DNA of 64,000 bases from CAZBWS01 sp964495705 (GTDB lineage: Bacteria > Pseudomonadota > Gammaproteobacteria > HTCC5015). The stretch is taken from contig CAZBWS010000006.1 in the NCBI GenBank assembly GCA_964495705.1, positions 1 through 64,000 on the forward strand, in the 5' to 3' direction. A model generated the notes under the pieces. It saw nothing but the letters and a program-made list of their open reading frames with translations, was not told where the DNA came from and made no database searches. Positions 17,819-26,672 of the stretch are shown one piece after another (the stretch's first letter is position 1; each line of letters begins with the position of its first letter). Position numbers and translations under genes: made by a program.

Positions 17819-18640
17819 ATGCTGATCCGTATCCTCACCGTTATTGCCTATATTGCCTACTGTGTTCCGCAGCGGGCAAAGCCGTGGAACTACTTCCAAC
17901 TTAATGTTCTGCACTTTAATGACGATAAAAAGATTTTTTCCAAACTAGATAATGACTTATTGATTCCGCCACGCTGGCGCCTAGAACAGTCTTTGGATAT
18001 AGGCCAAGAGCCTTCACGATACCCGGTTTTTGTGAAACCCGAATGGGGGCAAAACTCAGCCGGTGTTGAGCTGGCCAAAGACAGTGCTAGCCTTGCTTCA
18101 ATACGTAAAAGAAGACCGCTTAGCAAGCATGACTACCTTATTCAAGATGCCGCACAAGGCAGCAAAGAATTTGAAATATTTGCTATCAGCGAGCTAGCCA
18201 ATGCGGATACGCCACTGGTCTTTAGCATAACGGAGACATGCAATAGTTCAAATGAACAATACCCTGTTAATGGTATATATAATACTGGCACTTACTATGT
18301 TGATATTAGTGCGCAGCTATCTCCCGCGCAAAAGGCCATTCTCTGGCAACAGTTAAAATTGATACAAACTTTTCGTATCGCGCGCTTTGGTGTACGTTGT
18401 GACTCTTTGGAGGATTTGCTAGACGGGAAGTTCCAAGTTATTGAAATCAATTTGTTCATACCAATGCCCCTTGCATTAATCGCTAGCAACACCACGCGCA
18501 GACAAGCGGTCAAACTAAGCCTGCAATGTGCTAAGTCATTAGTCAAAGCCACTAAAGACATTCCCAAGCAGCAAGAGTATAAGGACGTATTTTTCAAAAA
18601 GATGCGTCACTCACGCTCGTTTAAATCTGTCAATTCTTGA
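17819..18640 (+). CDS. ATP-grasp-like protein (ligase A of the cluster)
   Basis: This 273-aa protein starts with a hydrophobic stretch (residues 2-16) and then shows ATP-grasp features: YPVFVKPEWGQNSAGV (69-83, with K73 as candidate ATP lysine), KEFEIFAIS near 117-124, and RFGVRCDSLEDLL...FQVIEIN (189-211) with acidic and Asn residues where ATP-grasp enzymes hold Mg2+. Enzymes of this fold join a carboxylate to an amine or thiol through an acyl-phosphate. The substrates are unknown. Divergence from well-known ATP-grasp families is high. It is followed after 7 bp by a second ATP-grasp gene and then by an exporter gene. Confidence 0.72.
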   Translation: MLIRILTVIAYIAYCVPQRAKPWNYFQLNVLHFNDDKKIFSKLDNDLLIPPRWRLEQSLDIGQEPSRYPVFVKPEWGQNSAGVELAKDSASLASIRKRRPLSKHDYLIQDAAQGSKEFEIFAISELANADTPLVFSITETCNSSNEQYPVNGIYNTGTYYVDISAQLSPAQKAILWQQLKLIQTFRIARFGVRCDSLEDLLDGKFQVIEINLFIPMPLALIASNTTRRQAVKLSLQCAKSLVKATKDIPKQQEYKDVFFKKMRHSRSFKSVNS

Positions 18641-18647
18641 GCTATCC

Positions 18648-19556
18648 ATGAAAGCCCTAAAAAAAGCTATCTACCAATTTATTAGCAAACGCTATATGAA
18701 CGACTGTAGCAACTACAATAGCTTGGCCACACGCAAAGGCAGTCGCTCCAAAAAACAAGCGCGCGACACCTTTCAGCAAGGCGGCATTCCCCATGCGCAA
18801 GGACAGGTATTCATCAACCCTTTCGTGGCACATCGCTTTGCTCAAAAAAACGGGTTCCCCTTAGTCATCAAACCTAATGTCAGCGGCTTTTCCCGCGGCA
18901 GCCACTTCCCTATACGAAACTACAAAGAACTTTGGAAAGCTATTTTCCTGGCCAAACTATGGTGGCCAAGCACAGTAGTCGAACAATTTTTAGAGGGGCA
19001 TAACTACCGTGTCGTTGTTGCTGAAGGCAAGGTTATGTCTGTGCTAGAGCGCTACTCGCCCTTTGTTGAAGGCAATGGGGTAGATACGATCAACAATTTG
19101 ATCGATGCTGAAAACAAAACTCGTGAAGCAATGGGCTTATACCCTTGCATGTCCCCCTTGCAAAAAGGCAGAGTCACTCAGCGTTTTTTACAAAAAAACC
19201 AGTACACACTAGACACTGTACTGCCTGCAGGCCAACGGGCTGAACTGTTTTATCGTATCTCTCTAGCCCCTGGGGGTGTCGTTGAGGTCATTGATAAAAC
19301 AAAAATCCCTGAAGAGAACAATCAATTATTTAGTGAGATTCTAGCTCTGTTCGGCGCCAATATACTCGGTATAGATGTGATCATGGAACAGGGCATTGAT
19401 GTTGACTACCGCCAGCAGAAATGTATTTTTCTGGAAGTCAATTCACGCCCCTATTTAAAAATGCATGACTACCCTCGCTACGGAGAAAGGGAAGACCTTT
19501 CCACCTATTTTTCCAGCTTAGAAGCCCTCAACATTAGTCAAACTGATACCTTCTAA
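18648..19556 (+). CDS. Cyanophycin-synthetase-like ATP-grasp ligase (ligase B)
   Basis: This 302-aa protein matches the ATP-grasp part of cyanophycin synthetase: FPLVIKPNVSGFSRG (70-84, K75), VVEQFLEGHNYRVVV (110-124), EGNGVDTINNLID, an L.PAGQRAEL segment, GIDVI at 241-245 and FLEVNSRP (261-268) for metal binding. It lacks the Mur-ligase half of true CphA, so it should add only one type of residue. Activity on an amino acid or peptide carboxylate is a reasonable inference. The stop overlaps the start of the MFS gene (TAATG). Confidence 0.82.
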   Translation: MKALKKAIYQFISKRYMNDCSNYNSLATRKGSRSKKQARDTFQQGGIPHAQGQVFINPFVAHRFAQKNGFPLVIKPNVSGFSRGSHFPIRNYKELWKAIFLAKLWWPSTVVEQFLEGHNYRVVVAEGKVMSVLERYSPFVEGNGVDTINNLIDAENKTREAMGLYPCMSPLQKGRVTQRFLQKNQYTLDTVLPAGQRAELFYRISLAPGGVVEVIDKTKIPEENNQLFSEILALFGANILGIDVIMEQGIDVDYRQQKCIFLEVNSRPYLKMHDYPRYGEREDLSTYFSSLEALNISQTDTF

Positions 19557-20737
19557 TGCACTTCAGCCCTAAGAAATTTTATTTTTTTTCCGCCGCACAC
19601 TCTTTATTGATCGGCCTCCTGCCTTTTTTTATCCCGGTTATTTTGTGGCGCAATGAGTTCTCTATTGCAGCCATAAGCTTATTTATTGCCATCGGCGGCG
19701 CCAGCTTTATTGCCGCTCTCTGGGTATGGGACAACCTGCGCCACAAGCAGAGCTGGAATATCATACTGGCCACATCATTTATTCTAGAAATCATATTAGT
19801 TGCCCTGCTAATCAATGGTGTAAACTATTTATCATTCATCTTACTCGCCATCATTAACGGGCTTTACAACTGCTTTTACTGGTCGACGCAGCGTGCTGCA
19901 TTCAATGCGGTACCGCAGTTTTCAGACACGGGAAAGGCTTTTGGTAACTTCCAAATTCTTGTCTTGATTGTATTAAAGATAGGCATATTCATCGGGGCTT
20001 ATTTGCTCGAAGCGCAACAACAAACAACTCTGCTTCTTCTATCCATCACAGGCGCAGTAATAGCGATATTTTTACTGCTGCAGAAAAAAATGGATCATAC
20101 GGATATCACTCAAACACAACCTATGCTCTCAGCAAAAGATATTCTGCAATTCAAAGATGCCCATTGCTCTAAATATATATTCTTGATTGACGGGCCGTTT
20201 TTATTTTTAGAGAGTTATTTATGGCTATTATCTTTGTATTTTTTAACTGGCAACAGTTTCTTTAACTTAGGTATTACTGTCATTCTATTAAGCATTGTCT
20301 TGTCTCTGTTGTTTTATTTTATTAAAAACACTATCGACCACAGTCACCAGCGCAATATTTTTCTATTTGCCATAGCAGCTTACGCGCTATCTTGGTTATT
20401 GCGTGGTCACATTGAATCTTTCTCGACGAGCTCTCTTGTATACCCCGTTATTTTATTTATTGCCTTTATGACTAGCTTTTTTCGCTTAGTTTTCAATAAG
20501 CGTTTTTTTGACACCTCTCGAAAGACACAAAGCTATAGATACTTAATTATGAAAAGCTATTATTCTCAGTTTGGAATATTTGTGTTTTTCCTATTGTTTG
20601 CATTCCTTAACTCAAGCTATGACATAACCATATCTACCCTTTATTACATAGCCTGTCCTGCAGCATTCTTATATACATTTTATTTGGCTCGTCACTTAAA
20701 GAGCGCGCCGTCAGATAATGAGACGATAAAAACATGA
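19556..20737 (+). CDS. MFS-type transporter, likely exporter of the ligase product
   Basis: This 393-aa integral membrane protein has about 12 hydrophobic segments, with a loop near 180-205 between two six-helix halves, as in the major facilitator superfamily. Classic MFS signature motifs are weak. It is translationally coupled to the ATP-grasp gene upstream (TAATG) and to the DinB-like gene downstream (ATGA). Ligase-exporter pairing is known for small peptide and amidoligase metabolites, so export of such a product is the favoured role. Import of a precursor is the alternative. Confidence 0.75.
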   Translation: MHFSPKKFYFFSAAHSLLIGLLPFFIPVILWRNEFSIAAISLFIAIGGASFIAALWVWDNLRHKQSWNIILATSFILEIILVALLINGVNYLSFILLAIINGLYNCFYWSTQRAAFNAVPQFSDTGKAFGNFQILVLIVLKIGIFIGAYLLEAQQQTTLLLLSITGAVIAIFLLLQKKMDHTDITQTQPMLSAKDILQFKDAHCSKYIFLIDGPFLFLESYLWLLSLYFLTGNSFFNLGITVILLSIVLSLLFYFIKNTIDHSHQRNIFLFAIAAYALSWLLRGHIESFSTSSLVYPVILFIAFMTSFFRLVFNKRFFDTSRKTQSYRYLIMKSYYSQFGIFVFFLLFAFLNSSYDITISTLYYIACPAAFLYTFYLARHLKSAPSDNETIKT

Positions 20738-21267
20738 ACAACCTTATGCATAGCAACATAGAAGCCATCGAACAGGTACTGGACTTTATCCAACAGCTTA
20801 ATAATGCAGAATACCAATATTCTGCAAAGCCCTATGTTGATAGCACTATTGGCCAACATCTACGCCATGTATTAGATATTTACACATCCGTTTTAACTGT
20901 TGCAGAAGACAATACTAATAACTCTATCGACTATAATATTCGACGTCGTGGAGCGGCCTTAGAAACGCAAAGGAGCGCAGGCATAGCAGAACTAGAGCTG
21001 CTACGTGATAGTCTATTAAAACGCGTAACAAAGCCTTTAGATGGCGTTGTAGTAGTAACGAGTGAAACCAGTGTCAATGAATATAAAAATGACACTTTCC
21101 AGTCTACTCTCGCTCGCGAACTCTGCTTTGCCGCCAGCCACTTAACTCACCACCTCGCAATAATGGCAATTATTGCCAAACTCAGCGGCAAAGACGTTTG
21201 CTCCAGCATTGGCACCGCTCCTTCTACAGCGACATTTATACGCGATCAAGCAACAGCCGCAATATAA
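20734..21267 (+). CDS. DinB-superfamily protein
   Basis: This 177-aa predicted four-helix-bundle protein has histidines placed like the DinB metal triad: H53 in GQHLRHVLD and the HLTHHLA pair near 141-145. DinB-like proteins are metal-dependent and include thiol transferases and hydrolases. Its start overlaps the MFS gene by 4 bp, so it is an integral part of the operon. It could modify the product or protect the producer. Nothing in the sequence decides between these. Confidence 0.75.
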   Translation: MNNLMHSNIEAIEQVLDFIQQLNNAEYQYSAKPYVDSTIGQHLRHVLDIYTSVLTVAEDNTNNSIDYNIRRRGAALETQRSAGIAELELLRDSLLKRVTKPLDGVVVVTSETSVNEYKNDTFQSTLARELCFAASHLTHHLAIMAIIAKLSGKDVCSSIGTAPSTATFIRDQATAAI

Positions 21268-21310
21268 TTTATAGGTACAAAAGGCATCTGCCCAGCATTA
21301 CAATAATGCC

Positions 21311-21730
21311 ATGCTAGTCATATCAAATGTCGTCACCATTCCTGCCACTGAACTCGACTTCAGTGCTATACGCGCCCAAGGTGCTGGCGGCCAAAACGTC
21401 AACAAAGTCTCCAGCGCCATCCACCTGCGCTTCGACATACCCAACTCTTCCCTGCCCGACTTCTACAAAGAGCGTCTACTCGCGCTCAGTGACTCACGTA
21501 TCACCAAAGAAGGTGTGATAGTGATTAAGTCACAGGAACATCGCACTCAGGAGATGAACCGCGAGGCGGCGCTGGCTAGGTTATCCACATTGATCAAGTC
21601 AGCAATTGTGGTACAAAAGAAACGCAGAAAAACAAAACCCAGCCGAAACTCACAGAGAAAGCGAATGGATAGTAAGACTAAGCATGGGAATATGAAGAAA
21701 TTGAGGGGCAAAGTGGGGAAGGATTATTAA
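21311..21730 (+). CDS. arfB: Alternative ribosome-rescue factor / peptidyl-tRNA hydrolase
   Basis: This 139-aa protein has the catalytic GGQ (G26-G27-Q28) in AQGAGGQNVNKV, and a basic C-terminal tail rich in Lys and Arg (about 95-139) that in ArfB enters the empty mRNA channel. It hydrolyses peptidyl-tRNA on stalled ribosomes without a stop codon. The length fits ArfB (YaeJ), not the longer release factors. It is separated from the DinB gene by 43 bp and is probably transcribed on its own. Confidence 0.92.
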   Translation: MLVISNVVTIPATELDFSAIRAQGAGGQNVNKVSSAIHLRFDIPNSSLPDFYKERLLALSDSRITKEGVIVIKSQEHRTQEMNREAALARLSTLIKSAIVVQKKRRKTKPSRNSQRKRMDSKTKHGNMKKLRGKVGKDY

Positions 21731-21733
21731 TCA

Positions 21734-21806
21734 ATGAATATATTATTACTCTCTGGAAGCTTTCGAAAAAACAGCGCCAGCCTCGCGATTTTTAAAACCG
21801 TTGAAT
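21734..21806 (+). CDS. NADPH-dependent FMN reductase family, N-terminal fragment cut by a gap
   Basis: The ATG at 21734 opens a frame reading MNILLLSGSFRKNSASLAI before the N run. The LLSGS.RK.S pattern is the flavodoxin-like phosphate loop of NADPH-dependent FMN reductases. Only 24 residues are present. The remainder must lie in the gap, which is therefore a true gap of unknown size. Confidence 0.6.
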
Positions 21807-21906
21807 NNNNNNNNNNNNNNNNNNNNNNNNNNNNNNNNNNNNNNNNNNNNNNNNNNNNNNNNNNNNNNNNNNNNNNNNNNNNNNNNNNNNNNNNNNNNNN
21901 NNNNNN
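21807..21906. other. Scaffold gap of 100 N, true missing sequence
   Basis: Unlike the other two gaps, its flanks are not duplicated. It removes the end of the FMN-reductase-like gene. Confidence 0.8.
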
Positions 21907-21908
21907 CC

Positions 21909-21917
21909 TATCCGCAT
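21909..21917 (-). repeat. Dispersed motif ATGCGGATA, intergenic copy
   Basis: Reads CCTATCCGCAT on the + strand, immediately after the gap and just beyond the 3' end of the MpaB-type gene. A partner arm could be hidden in the gap. Confidence 0.7.
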
Positions 21918-21920
21918 CAG

Positions 21921-23144
21921 CTACTCCCCCCTCAACTTATCCACCGGCTGGTACTTAGCCTGCTTACCATTCATCAACCTCTGCTGATTACTGTCTTGAA
22001 TGCTCCCGCCCAGCTTTACTGCTAGCCCTGTCGCCCCAGGCACTAACCGCCTAACACTTTCTGCCAAGAAGGTCGGCACAGCAATCGCAGGCCCTGCTAA
22101 TACCCAAGGTGTCATGCCAATGCCGAGTTCTTTACAGGTATGGCGATCGAGGAAATAACGGTTTAAACCCTGATGGAATTTCACTCGTAACTGGCGCATC
22201 CAGAGTGGCTTGGGGTGTGGCGCATCCAATGGCTCATACAATAAAGCCTGAGCTAAATGACGGCAGTCTTCGTCACTGCCTGGCTGGGCGATGGTTAGCT
22301 TATATAATAGCCTGCGCGCTTCGTTCTCTGTCTCGGGCATCGTGTCTATATTAATGCCCAATAGGTAGCCGACGTACTTCCAAAAATGCAAAACTGCTTC
22401 GGCCTCTCTGCGGCTCACTTGCATACCCAGCAAACGTACACCATCTGAAAAAACTGAGGAAAAGGCTAAGTTGGTCGCCAACATATCTGCCTGATTAATC
22501 GGCAGGCCCCACTTATTATTGTCCCATTCAGGGTTGCGCTGAATACGTACACGCAACAGGGCGTGCATGATGCGCACGCGAATGGCTGTTTTCACCCCAG
22601 GCGCAAAAGCCTGCAAACCGCCTTCGCGGGTGATGTCTACCCAAAAGCCATTGGTCTCGGCAATACGATTATTGGCAGCACTATCAAGTGACCCTGTAAA
22701 CACCAAAGGCTTGTTAATGGCAGAGGATTGATAGCCCCCCATTAAAGCAAAATTGCGCAGTACATAACCACCTAAAGCACCTGCGCGGCGTTGTACCTCA
22801 CTACCCAGTTTGAGCTGCTCCTGGTTCACCCAATCGGGTATATGCTCGACTTCCTCGAATAACTTTTTTAACGCATCAGGGGCATCATTTACGTTGGCAA
22901 TGCCTTGCTCTAAAGCCAGCCCTACCATCCTTTGTAAGTCTTGCATTGACCGGGTTTTTAACAGCTCAGCCACATCATCTGCCAAAGGGTCACCCTGCAT
23001 TAAGTGGCTGGCGAAATCGTGTACCTCTGCATCGCTGGGCTTGCCAATATATTGCAACACCGCCTTACCCAAAAGGGAGCCCCAGAGCTTACTGTAAGCA
23101 GGGGAGGGAAATTCAAAGCGTTCGGGAAGGGCAGTTTCAAGCAT
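21921..23144 (-). CDS. MpaB/DUF2236-type oxygenase family protein
   Basis: The ATG at 23144 (MLETALPERF) is preferred because the 40 residues before it, from 23264, overlap the divergent araC gene and look non-coding. The roughly 407-aa protein resembles the DUF2236 family (oxygenase MpaB, latex-clearing-protein relatives), which are often heme-binding oxygenases. Recognisable parts include ALMGGYQSSAINKPL, RVRIMHALLR and FWKYVGYLLGI. The C-terminus carries hydrophobic segments. It is divergent from an AraC-type regulator, its likely controller. The substrate is unknown. Confidence 0.75.
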   Translation of the reverse strand: MLETALPERFEFPSPAYSKLWGSLLGKAVLQYIGKPSDAEVHDFASHLMQGDPLADDVAELLKTRSMQDLQRMVGLALEQGIANVNDAPDALKKLFEEVEHIPDWVNQEQLKLGSEVQRRAGALGGYVLRNFALMGGYQSSAINKPLVFTGSLDSAANNRIAETNGFWVDITREGGLQAFAPGVKTAIRVRIMHALLRVRIQRNPEWDNNKWGLPINQADMLATNLAFSSVFSDGVRLLGMQVSRREAEAVLHFWKYVGYLLGINIDTMPETENEARRLLYKLTIAQPGSDEDCRHLAQALLYEPLDAPHPKPLWMRQLRVKFHQGLNRYFLDRHTCKELGIGMTPWVLAGPAIAVPTFLAESVRRLVPGATGLAVKLGGSIQDSNQQRLMNGKQAKYQPVDKLRGE

Positions 23145-23217
23145 CGTATTCTCGGCTATTAGACGCAGATTGGAAGTATGTATTATTCTGATTTGAGGAA
23201 TAATTTTCCTCGAGACT

Positions 23218-24294
23218 TTGCAGATTGGCTCACAACACCGTATCTTAGTCACTAACTTTCCCAATCAGGTCAGCTCTGTGGCAAACGACACCGTATTTTT
23301 CCGCTTCGCCTACGCATTGGTCTACGCCATGATGCGCAAAGGCTGGAGCGAGGATGAGGCCTGTCGCTCACTGGGCTTCCCTCTACTGGCCGACACGCCC
23401 AAGCTATATCGCCTACCCATGCCGCATTTACTGCGCGCCTGCCAATTAGCCAATAAAGCAGGGGGGCATAAGCTATTCTGTATGGATCTAGGGCTGGGCA
23501 TTCGCTTAGAAGATTTTGGCGCCTTCGCTCGCACCCTCAGTTTTTTCCCCACAGGCCGCAGCGCATTTAGCCTATATAACAAGATGAGTTGGCTACTAAA
23601 TGAACCTGCCGCTCCAGTGCCTACCTTAGAGCAAGGCGAGATCGTTGTACGCCTAAACCCCGTGCCCGATAACATCTATTATGTGAACTTGGTAGAGCAC
23701 CATATGGGCACAATGATATCCCTATACCACCAAGCCACCGGAGGATTCGGAAAAAGTTATCTTAAGCGCGTATGCCTACAACATGCTCCGCAAGCGCCCT
23801 ACACTGCGGCGCACTATGAGCAACGCTTGGGTTGCCGGGTATTATTTCAGCAAGCAGCAAACACCTTGGTCATAGATGAAGCTGCGGCAGACCTGCCACT
23901 GCACACGGCAGACACAGCCTTATTAGTATCAACCAAAACGCAGTTTGAAAACATGAATAGCGCCCTCAACCAAGACCTTCCACTGCAACAGCAGGTCGTT
24001 AAATTCATACATGAGCGCCAAGACTACCAATTAAATATTGATCGCTTGGCCCTAGAAATAGATATCAGTGTGAGCACACTCAAGCGCCGCTTAAATAGGG
24101 AAGATAGTCACTTTCAAAAATTATTAGACCAAGCGCGCATGGAAAGAGCTGTCCATTTATTGGAACAAAGTCCTATGCCCGTTGGTCATATCGCTCATAG
24201 CATGGGATATAAATCTCCTGCTGCTTTTTCCCGTGCCTTCAAAAAATGGCTAGGGATATCGGCACGTGAATACCGTAGCCGCTTTAAATCATAG
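23218..24294 (+). CDS. AraC-family transcriptional regulator
   Basis: The frame is open from TTG 23218, with GTG 23278 (VANDTVFFRF) as an alternative; neither has a strong ribosome site. The product is 338-358 aa. It has an N-terminal ligand domain of the arabinose-binding-like type and a C-terminal double helix-turn-helix (about 265-355), with the LALEIDISVSTLKRRL and HIAHSMGYKSPAAFSRAFKKW elements typical of AraC. It is divergent from the MpaB-type gene across a short shared promoter region and upstream of cupin and yaeQ genes. Confidence 0.88.
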   Translation: MQIGSQHRILVTNFPNQVSSVANDTVFFRFAYALVYAMMRKGWSEDEACRSLGFPLLADTPKLYRLPMPHLLRACQLANKAGGHKLFCMDLGLGIRLEDFGAFARTLSFFPTGRSAFSLYNKMSWLLNEPAAPVPTLEQGEIVVRLNPVPDNIYYVNLVEHHMGTMISLYHQATGGFGKSYLKRVCLQHAPQAPYTAAHYEQRLGCRVLFQQAANTLVIDEAAADLPLHTADTALLVSTKTQFENMNSALNQDLPLQQQVVKFIHERQDYQLNIDRLALEIDISVSTLKRRLNREDSHFQKLLDQARMERAVHLLEQSPMPVGHIAHSMGYKSPAAFSRAFKKWLGISAREYRSRFKS

Positions 24295-24305
24295 GTGCAG
24301 CACTA

Positions 24306-24956
24306 ATGTTAAATATGGATTTCTCTAAAACGGTTGTTATTAACACTGACGCGATGGAGTGGCAAGCCAGCCCCTCCCCAATGGTATTGCGCAAACCCCT
24401 AGAAAGAGCCGGCGCTGAAAGCGGCCACGCCAGTAGTATTGTGCGCTATGAGAAAGGCGCTTCATTCCAATCTCACCAACACCCACAAGGTGAAGAAATA
24501 CTCGTCTTGGAGGGCATATTTTCTGACGAGCATGGAGACTACCCCGCAGGCAGCTATATTCGCAATCCCCCCGGCAGCCAGCACGCCCCCTTTAGTAAAG
24601 AAGGCTGTGTCATACTGGTCAAGCTTTGTCAGTTCCAAGCAGGCGATAAAGACACCCTGCGCATCGATACCCGCAATACACCTTGGCTCCCCGGCCAAGG
24701 TGGCTTAGAAGTTATGCCATTGCATCAATTTGAACACGAGAGTACCGCATTGGTTAAATGGCCAGCAGGAGAAGTATTTAAACCCCATAAACACTTTGGT
24801 GGAGAGGAAATACTGGTATTATCGGGCACACTCGAAGATGAACACGGCAGCTACCCCTGCAGCACATGGCTGCGCAGCCCCCATCTCAGCCAACACCACC
24901 CCTTTGTAAAAGAAGAGACAGTGATTTGGGTGAAAACTGGGCACTTACCCTATTAA
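24306..24956 (+). CDS. Double-cupin protein, ChrR-like
   Basis: This 216-aa protein has two cupin repeats. The first has SHQHPQGEE (H57, H59, E63) and the second KPHKHFGGEE, each followed by an EDEHG/SDEHG turn and ending in a histidine near QHxPF. These are the metal ligands of the ChrR cupin domain. No zinc-binding anti-sigma domain and no sigma-factor gene are present, so this is a free-standing metal cupin, perhaps an enzyme or sensor. It follows araC by 11 bp and precedes yaeQ by 14 bp, suggesting one transcript. Confidence 0.82.
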   Translation: MLNMDFSKTVVINTDAMEWQASPSPMVLRKPLERAGAESGHASSIVRYEKGASFQSHQHPQGEEILVLEGIFSDEHGDYPAGSYIRNPPGSQHAPFSKEGCVILVKLCQFQAGDKDTLRIDTRNTPWLPGQGGLEVMPLHQFEHESTALVKWPAGEVFKPHKHFGGEEILVLSGTLEDEHGSYPCSTWLRSPHLSQHHPFVKEETVIWVKTGHLPY

Positions 24957-24970
24957 GCAAGAGAATCACC

Positions 24971-25659
24971 ATGGCCTCAGGCGCAACGATTTTAAAAGCC
25001 GAGCTGAATATCAGCGATATGGATCGCCACTACTACGGCGCACACAGCCTAACGGTGGCTCAGCACCCGTCTGAAACGGAAGCGCGGTTAATGCTGCGCC
25101 TACTAGCCTTTGCTATTCACGGCCACGAAGACCTCAGCTTCACCAAGGGCATCAGCACCGACGATGAGCCCGACCTGTGGCAGAAGACCTTAACGGATGA
25201 AATTGAATTGTGGGTAGACCTAGGCCAGCCCGACGAGAAGCGCATCCGCAAAGCCTGCGGCCGAGCGAAAGAAGTGGTGCTATACAATTACAGCGGCCAT
25301 GCGGANNNNNNNNNNNNNNNNNNNNNNNNNNNNNNNNNNNNNNNNNNNNNNNNNNNNNNNNNNNNNNNNNNNNNNNNNNNNNNNNNNNNNNNNNNNNNNN
25401 NNNNNAAGCCTGCGGCCGAGCGAAAGAAGTGGTGCTATACAATTACAGCGGCCATGCGGATCCCTGGTGGAAGCAGAATGCGGATAAGCTAGAACGCTAT
25501 GCTAATTTAAGTGTGTACAAAATCGATGACGAACAGCTGGGCAGTCTGTCCGCATTAGTGCAAAAAAACATGCAGCTACAATTCACCATTCAGGATGGTG
25601 AGATTTGGGTGAGTGATGATGAGAATAATGTGGCGGTGCAGGTGCAAAAACTGAAATAA
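24971..25659 (+). CDS. yaeQ: YaeQ-family protein, interrupted by an artefactual gap
   Basis: The N-terminal part (24971-25305) and the C-terminal part (25406-25659) share an identical 55 bp at the gap edges. Removing the N run and one copy restores a continuous 177-aa protein that follows E. coli YaeQ from start to end (ATILKAELNISDMDRHYY, HPSETEARLMLRLLAF, DEPDLW, ANLSVYKIDDEQL, IQDGEIWVSDDENN). YaeQ has a PD-(D/E)XK-related fold of uncertain cellular role. The gene is almost certainly intact in the organism. Confidence 0.88.
25306..25405. other. Scaffold gap of 100 N, k-mer overlap artefact
   Basis: The 55 bp at 25251-25305 and 25406-25460 are identical, and collapsing them restores the yaeQ reading frame. 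This supports a zero-length gap. Confidence 0.9.
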
Positions 25660-25701
25660 GCAGCGCGTCGGGTTAAAACCCGACCTGCATAATATAAACG
25701 C

Positions 25702-26268
25702 TTAACTATTCAACAGCGAGAAAAACTCCGCTCTAGTCTTCGAGCTCTCACGGAACGCACCCAGCAATGAAGACGTACGCATAGAGGAGTTCTGCTTTTC
25801 CACTCCGCGCATCATCATGCACATATGCTTGGCTTCAACGACGACAGCCACCCCCTGTGCGCCGGTCACTTCTTCCACTGCCAAGGCAATTTCACGCGTC
25901 AGGTTTTCTTGAATTTGAAAGCGACGAGAATACATATCCACGATGCGAGCAAATTTAGACAAGCCCAACACCTTGCCGCTAGGTAAATAGGCGATATGAC
26001 ACTTGCCAATAAAGGGTAGTAAGTGGTGTTCGCACATCGAATATAACTCTATATCTTGTACCAATACCATTTCATCAGAGTCTGAACTGAATACCGCATT
26101 ATTGGTGACCTCTTCCAAGGTTTGCTCATAGCCCTTAGTTAAGTATTGCATGGCCTTCGCCGCACGCTTCGGCGTATCCAGCAAGCCCTCACGCTCAGGG
26201 TTTTCACCCACTTTCTGGATGATTTTTAAATAGGCATCTTGAATTTGTTCAGTAGTCGTATCAGACAT
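25702..26268 (-). CDS. folE: GTP cyclohydrolase I
   Basis: This 188-aa cytosolic enzyme converts GTP to 7,8-dihydroneopterin triphosphate, the first step of folate synthesis. The zinc ligands are visible in SMCEHHLLPF (C79, H82) and in the later cysteine of AKHMCMMMRG. The GLSKFARIVD and RFQIQENLT segments are typical of type IA enzymes. Size and motifs are complete. It has its own 5' spacer and no folate-pathway neighbours. Confidence 0.95.
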   Translation of the reverse strand: MSDTTTEQIQDAYLKIIQKVGENPEREGLLDTPKRAAKAMQYLTKGYEQTLEEVTNNAVFSSDSDEMVLVQDIELYSMCEHHLLPFIGKCHIAYLPSGKVLGLSKFARIVDMYSRRFQIQENLTREIALAVEEVTGAQGVAVVVEAKHMCMMMRGVEKQNSSMRTSSLLGAFRESSKTRAEFFSLLNS

Positions 26269-26389
26269 AGCAATGACTCGAAGTCGGCAATCTATAGAAG
26301 TGGCCTTTATACCATAAAAACCGTGTGCAAGAAGTGATTAGCCATCAAGACCTATTTAGCAAGTAAAGCAGTTTTCAGAAAAACCGGGG

Positions 26390-26668
26390 TTAAGTTCGAT
26401 AAATGGTTTGAATAATATGGTAGCCAAATTTAGTTTTTATCGGCCCGTGTATTTCTAGCACGGGCTTTTTAAATACTACATTATCAAAGGCCTTGACCAT
26501 TTTACCGGGAGGAAACTCACCCAAGTCTCCGCCTTTTTTGGCGGTATTACAGCTTGAGTGCTTCTTTGCCAATTTGGCAAAATCTTCACCCGCCGCCAGC
26601 TGTTTTTTTAACTGTTCAGCTAAAGCTTTGTCTTTGACTAAGATATGTCTTGCGCAAGCTAAGGGCAT
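26390..26668 (-). CDS. ppiC: Parvulin-type peptidyl-prolyl isomerase
   Basis: This 92-aa protein is a single parvulin domain: CARHILVKDKALAEQL, FAKLAKKHSSC, GGDLGEFPPGKMVKAFD and the closing TKFGYHIIQ. It catalyses cis-trans isomerisation of Xaa-Pro bonds in the cytosol, as there is no signal peptide. Its length matches E. coli PpiC. It follows the DUF2058 gene by 4 bp. Confidence 0.93.
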   Translation of the reverse strand: MPLACARHILVKDKALAEQLKKQLAAGEDFAKLAKKHSSCNTAKKGGDLGEFPPGKMVKAFDNVVFKKPVLEIHGPIKTKFGYHIIQTIYRT

Positions 26669-26672
26669 CGCG

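Noticed and set aside
24306..24956. Anti-sigma factor ChrR
   Set aside because: The zinc-binding anti-sigma domain and a sigma-factor gene are both missing; only cupins remain.
25210..25487. Several overlapping ORFs spanning the third N run
   Set aside because: They arise by reading through N; only the yaeQ frame is supported by homology and it joins when the duplicate is collapsed.
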